This document shows, in pieces, positions 56,693 through 64,000 of a stretch of 64,000 nucleotides of DNA. The number at the start of each line of letters is the position of its first letter. Position 1 is the first letter of the stretch. The position numbers and the translations under genes were made by a program. The DNA comes from Chelonoidis abingdonii. Taxonomy: Eukaryota; Chordata; Testudines; Testudinidae. The DNA lies in the NCBI RefSeq assembly GCF_003597395.2, contig NC_133773.1, forward strand, positions 64,821,730-64,885,729, read 5' to 3'. The notes below the pieces were generated by a model. It ran no database searches, was not told the origin of the DNA, and saw only the letters and a program-made list of their open reading frames with translations.

Positions 56693-59250
56693 GTAAGTGT
56701 GAAATTTGAATATTTGCATATAAAATTTCTAAATTAAACTAAATTAAATCTACTCATCCACAAAGAGGATTGTATCTTGTTCATAAATTGTGAGAGGTTT
56801 TATTATGTGATGGATTCAAGGCCTAAAAAATTAAAAGGAGTCCAGTGGCTCCTGAGAAGTGTGAAATGTGGTTCTTGTTTGCTTAAGATATGCAACTCAG
56901 AAATGTGTTAATATGTATTAGTGTGAGGTCAATGATCTCCCTGAGAGCCAGTTTTGTCACTTACGCAGTCTTAAAGTAAATGTTTGGTCCATAAATGAGA
57001 CACATAGAAAGGTGACCATGCCAAAAGCAGAAGGATGTGTAGTGTACAAATTGTTAATTTTCCAGGCACCTGAAGATATGAGTAAGCCCAGTGGAAGAAT
57101 GTAAAGAAATGTAATATCAATGTACAGTTGATCACACTTATACCCATGTTTGTTACCCATGATGAGCGAAGGTAAATTTGATTATTGATAAAGCACAGGT
57201 GGTAATGATTGGGAACTCCCTACTATAGTAAGTCATTTTGGTAGTTTTTCTGAGTGCCAGGGTGAGAAGCATTCTCTTATGAACATAAAAGTTGAGGAAT
57301 ATTCAATAGCTTAGTCCTTGTTGGACCCAATGACATTAGCAGAAGTAGTGTGAAAGACTTGCATTTAAATTTGGAATTTGGTTTAGGAAAGGGAAGTCTA
57401 AATTTTAAAACTTTTTCATTTGTCACAGTCTGTTCCAATCTTCTGATCACTCCCCTCTCTGGCCCCATCCCACTGTTTGGATTCATATTCAGTAGTCAGT
57501 AAATGCCCAGGCCAACTATTTGGTATCAGGTCAAATACGAATAACCTACATTCATCACACCCGTATGCGTGCATCCTATATTGCATTGGCTTCTCTTATC
57601 GCCATATTGCATTATTAACACTTTCTCTGTCTGCGTTACTGCTTTTCAGGTTTTTCCCTCAGACTGAATGTCTGCTTTGGGATTATTTTCCCCCAGAGAT
57701 ATTAACCTGCTTTTTTTCAAGATGAATCTAAATTGTGTTTTTTGCTTATTTTTTAAATCCCTTTAAGTCCCTTTTGTATTATATCTCTGTCCTCACTGAT
57801 GTTTGAAACTCCTCCCAGTTTCCTACAGGACTGCAATTTCATCTGTGAATTTCATTAGTATGACATTATTTCCTCTCCTGTATCACTCAGGAAGATTTCA
57901 TTTAAACAAACCGGATGTAACACACATACCTGTGGTAATTCATTGGATTCCTCCCCCAGCTCAGTCCTGCTATTTTCAGTTATCATTAGCTTAGTCATTC
58001 AGCAGGAATTGATTTGAGAATATATTTTAGGAGACACAGTATCAAATACTTTATTGGGGCCTAAATACCCTGTCATATATCTACTATTTTCCTTAATCCA
58101 GTTTTGTGACCCTTTCTCAAAAAAAAAAAAAAAAAGGCAATCAAGTTTGTCTGGCAAGATCTTTCCTTTATTAAATCCTCACTGCGTATTAACCATGGTT
58201 CCACTATCTAAATCCATGATTCTTAAATATATGCCAAAAGTTAGGCTCCTCAATCCATATTCAAACATCTAACTAAATAAGGATCTCTTCTGAAGCCCTT
58301 TGAAGTCACTGAGAATCTTTCCAATGACGTCAGTGGACTTTGGATCAAGTCCTTAATTACCTGGTTTTTTGAAAGGTGCTGAGCACCCACCAGCTCCCTT
58401 GGGAGCTCAGCAGTTTTGAAAATCTGTCCATTTACTTCAAGCTCTGACTTAGAAAAACTTCCCTGTTAAAGACAGTATGTAAGCACATGGACTACAATAT
58501 AAACATTTAATAATAATAGTAAAAGCCCCTTTTGATGTCAATGGACTTAAACATGCTTAAAATTAAGGACACACATAGGTGCTGTCCTAAGACAATTTCA
58601 ATGGGGTTGCTCAAGTACTTAAAGTTAAGCGTGCATGTAAGTGTTTGCAGTGGACTGACACCAAACTTTTGAACCATGTTTCATTTTTCTTTTCTTTGTT
58701 GTTTATTCTGTGGGTCCTTAGTATTACTTCTCTGCTGTATTTTCTTCTTTGACAATGTAATGCCATATTGTTAACATGCCATCTAACCAACTGGAGCATG
58801 TGCTGCAGTTTACACTTACCAGGTCGTTGATGTAAATGTGAAATACACATGGGCCCTGCCTGATACCCTGTTGCCTGAAATACATATATATTGTAGAAAT
58901 GAGACCACATTCTGTCCTCATTTACACACATGTGGCACCATTGGTGTCATTGGGGCCGCACAGATGTGAGTGAGAGCAGAATTTGACCCATATTATTTTA
59001 ATTTTAACATGGCTAATCTTGAGAAACAAAGCATTTATGTAACCTAACTTTATGTATCTTGTAGCTAATTCCTTTAAAACCAAGAAGATTGGGTGCTGAA
59101 GAATGATCAGCTGTATCCATTAGAGGAAAAGCACAAAAACTAAATAGATATTTTTTCATTTTAGAGTCTGCATGGTTTTTTTTGTTTTTGTTTTTCTGTT
59201 TTGTTGTTTTGTGGTTAGATTAATGTACACTTGAAAATTTTTCTCATCAG
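56693..59250 (+). other. GLRB: GLRB intron 4, 2.56 kb
   Basis: The intron extends from GTAAGT to TTCTCATCAG. It contains the old LINE fragment at 57700-58200 and A-rich or T-rich tracts at 58119-58135 and 59178-59215. 58590-58990 contains wording met in old amniote repeats ('cattggtgtcattggggccg' near 58940), but no firm element. Confidence 0.8.
57700..58200 (-). mobile_element. Old CR1/L3-like LINE fragment
   Basis: The + strand resembles antisense of CR1-group reverse transcriptase: 'cttaatccagttttgtgacc' (58093), 'caatcaagtttgtctggcaa' and 'gatctttcctttattaaatc' (58138-58180) correspond to the block that reads 'caggcatgatttacccttgg' plus 'tgaatccatgctgac' in the CR1 at 30740. The copy is much more diverged, so it predates turtle-specific CR1 copies. 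Confidence 0.55.
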
Positions 59251-59480
59251 GATTACAGAGTTAACATCTTCCTAAGACAAAAGTGGAATGACCCCAGACT
59301 TAAATTGCCCAATGACTGGAGGGGTTCAGATACACTGACAGTGGATCCTACAATGTTCAAATGTCTGTGGAAACCAGACTTGTTCTTTGCAAATGAAAAG
59401 AACGCCAACTTCCATGATGTCACTCAAGAAAATATTCTTCTATTTATATTTCGGGATGGAGATGTTCTAGTCAGTATGAG
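59251..59480 (+). CDS. GLRB: GLRB exon of 230 bp: core of the ligand-binding domain
   Basis: Acceptor CTCATCAG ends at 59250 and the donor is ATGAG|GTATTG. The exon starts on a codon boundary with [20 protein letters not shown] and includes [20 protein letters not shown], then [20 protein letters not shown], ending with VSM and two bases of an arginine codon. WxPDLFFxN is the conserved loop A region of glycine receptor agonist sites. The segment NDWRGSDT differs slightly from the mammalian sequence known to me. The open frame running to 59553 is intronic read-through. Confidence 0.98.
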
Positions 59481-60544
59481 GTATTGTGTTATTTTTAAAT
59501 GTAAATATTTACTATTGGTTTTATTTAAATTTTCAATAAGTTATTTGGTGTAGGACATACATCTCACTTTGCAGGTTAGTAATATGTATAATTTACAAAG
59601 ATAATCATTGGTAGAACTTTCAGCTGATATTGATATTAAAAATGCATAAAAATAAATCAGAGTGAATTCTTATAAAACTACAGATTCTAAAGCATATTGA
59701 TTGATATTTTGGCTAGTGTGAAAGATTCTGAAGCTTAGGTATGTATTAGATCATTTTAAGATATCAAATGTAGGTAAAATAAGATTTTACAAAATGGAAT
59801 ATAAATCTTAGTGAGATAGTTGGCCAAGTTCAGCAGAAGCCTGTGTGAAACTGACAATAATTAGGGTCTTTCAGAGTAAGTGATACAATTTTCAGACCAC
59901 ATTAGATGCCCCCTAAATTAATAAGAATTTGATTTTATAGCTACTAACAATTGCTGCAGCCAGAGGCAGAAAATGGAAAAAAACCTGCATGTAGGGGATT
60001 GTCCATTGGTCTGTAAATGTAGCAGGAAAATACTGATTAGGGTCAGTGTAATACTGGATATAAGTTTTTTTTCAGTGGATCCAAATTTTTTTTACTAGAA
60101 GACTATCTTACAAATACAATTAAACTTTTTTATTGAGGATTCAGTTAGTGGTAAAAGACACACAACAGAAATAATGTGCCATAGTATAGTTAAATACAGA
60201 GGCTTGCAACCTTATTAAAACTACTGACCAATGGGGGGAACCCCCGCCCTCCCACATACAAACTACCTGGCAGGACTGCTCTTGTGTGGGTTTCACCTGG
60301 CATCAGTGGTCCTGGGTTCTACAAACCTGAGGGTGGATATGGGAGCAATGCCCCCTTTATTCCCTCAGGCCTGTCTGGAGACCCTGGCTGCAAGTCAGAG
60401 TCCCAACCCATTCCTCTCCTCCACACAAGAGGTAGAAGAGATGAGAGACATATGCTGCACGAGACATAGAGGCAAGCCCATAACTATGCAGTGTTGTGCA
60501 TGAGGCCCATTCCCCAGCAGCCCATTGGGGTTATAGAGGCATCA

Positions 60545-60720
60545 CTTCAAAAGTTGCAATGATTGTAATTTAAATTCCCCAGGTAAACCTTTCAGATGCC
60601 GGATGGAAGGTGAAAAAACCCACAGAGCAGTTTGCCATTTTTCCATATGGGAAAACAAAAATCCCTTCCAGACCCCAAACAAAATTTGGCAATCAGCCTC
60701 GTCCCTGGCATCATGAAATC
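60545..60720. repeat. Ancient repeat fragment in GLRB intron 5
   Basis: The stretch with 'aaaaatcccttccagacccc' followed by 'aaatttggcaatcagcc' matches the wording of old CR1-like tails common in reptiles. The open frames over 60231-60837 look like composition effects. Confidence 0.35.
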
Positions 60721-61021
60721 CAGCTCTACACAAAAGTGGGCCTGGAAAAGAGCTTAAACTGGCTACTTGCCAACAGCAAGCAGAAACAATCCTCCCCTAG
60801 TCCAGCAGGTGAGAGCCAATCAGCTGGCTTATCTTGACCCTCTACTGCTGTTCAGTGGAGCAGGAGCAGACGGGTCCTCCCCCTTTTCCTCCACAGCCTG
60901 ATGGGGGAGAGGGAATGAGAAAGAGGCAATACCCTCCCCACAATGTAGTACTTCCCCAACTGCTCTCACTTGAGATTTTCCCCCTCCCACTACCTAGGAT
61001 GAGGGGAGATGTCCTCCCAGA

Positions 61022-61148
61022 TAGGGTTACCAGATAGCAACTGTGGGGAAAAAAGGGACAGGGGTGGGAGGTAATAGGTGCCTGTATAAGAAAAAGTCTC
61101 CAAAAAATGGGACTGTCCCTTTTAAAAACAGGACATCTGGTCACCCTA
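61022..61148. mobile_element. 127 bp hAT-like MITE (TAGGGTTACCAGAT family)
   Basis: The ends are TAGGGTTACCAGATAG and, reverse-complemented, TAGGGTGACCAGATGTCC. The flanks CTCCCAGA (61014-61021) and CTCTCGGA (61149-61156) match at six of eight, as for a hAT insertion. It is a second copy of the element at 37855 and noncoding. Confidence 0.85.
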
Positions 61149-61397
61149 CTCTCGGATCCATCAAAGACACATCCTGACTAGTGAGTTGAGCTTTTTTTCC
61201 CTCAAAATTTTATCCATTAAAACCTTACTGCACTATTTTTTAAACCATACAGAATTTAGCTGACAAAATACATGAATAAATTTTAAATTATGTTTGTTCG
61301 ATACCTTAGTATTTTGGAATCGGACTCTGTGACAAGAGAAAATTATTGAGGCTCTACTCTATACATTCTTCTTGGTTTTGTACTTCTTTAAATTTAA

Positions 61398-64000
<2,603 letters not shown>

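Noticed and set aside
59305..59553. 82-codon open frame over the 230-bp GLRB exon
   Set aside because: It starts at an internal methionine and runs past the donor at 59481; the exon frame begins at 59251.

Overview
This is vertebrate nuclear DNA, almost certainly from a cryptodiran turtle. The clearest lineage marks are a tRNA-derived SINE of the turtle CryI type (about 25405-25575), several chicken-repeat-1 (CR1) LINE families in forms typical of turtles, and turtle-type hAT, Gypsy and three-base-TSD MITE elements. There are no bacterial features, operons or CRISPR arrays. Gene density is low and most of the window is intron, intergenic sequence and decayed transposons.

The only cellular gene I can support is GLRB, the beta subunit of the inhibitory glycine receptor, on the + strand. 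A CG-rich promoter-like stretch (about 20540-21150) holds a close match to the RE1/NRSE site bound by the neuronal silencer REST. It is followed by the signal-peptide exon (22843-22997, ATG at 22876) and, after a 31 kb intron, by exons at 54066-54172, 56625-56692, 59251-59480 and 61484-61566. Splice sites are AG/GT throughout and the reading frame is continuous across all junctions, giving 203 codons plus one base. The exons cover the signal peptide, most of the extracellular ligand-binding domain and the Cys-loop; the transmembrane exons lie beyond the right edge. The 5' noncoding exon cannot be placed exactly.

Region by region: 1-20 kb is upstream intergenic sequence with MITEs, CR1 and other non-LTR relics, a Gypsy pol fragment and an LTR. 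20.5-23 kb is the GLRB promoter region, intron 1 and first coding exon. 23-54 kb is the giant second intron, containing two large transposon complexes. The first (25769-36408) is a hAT element carrying a Gypsy retrotransposon, which carries a second LTR copy, which carries a CR1 LINE; part of the Gypsy is lost in a 100-N assembly gap (36244-36343). The second (43498-50537) is a hAT element with two broken transposase genes in opposite orientation plus CR1 fragments. 54-64 kb contains four GLRB exons separated by short introns with small MITEs and old LINE fragments.

I found no convincing undescribed biological system. The most useful observations are the candidate REST site at the GLRB promoter, the nested insertions dated by their target-site duplications, the composite hAT locus, and signs that sequence next to the assembly gap is of low quality.
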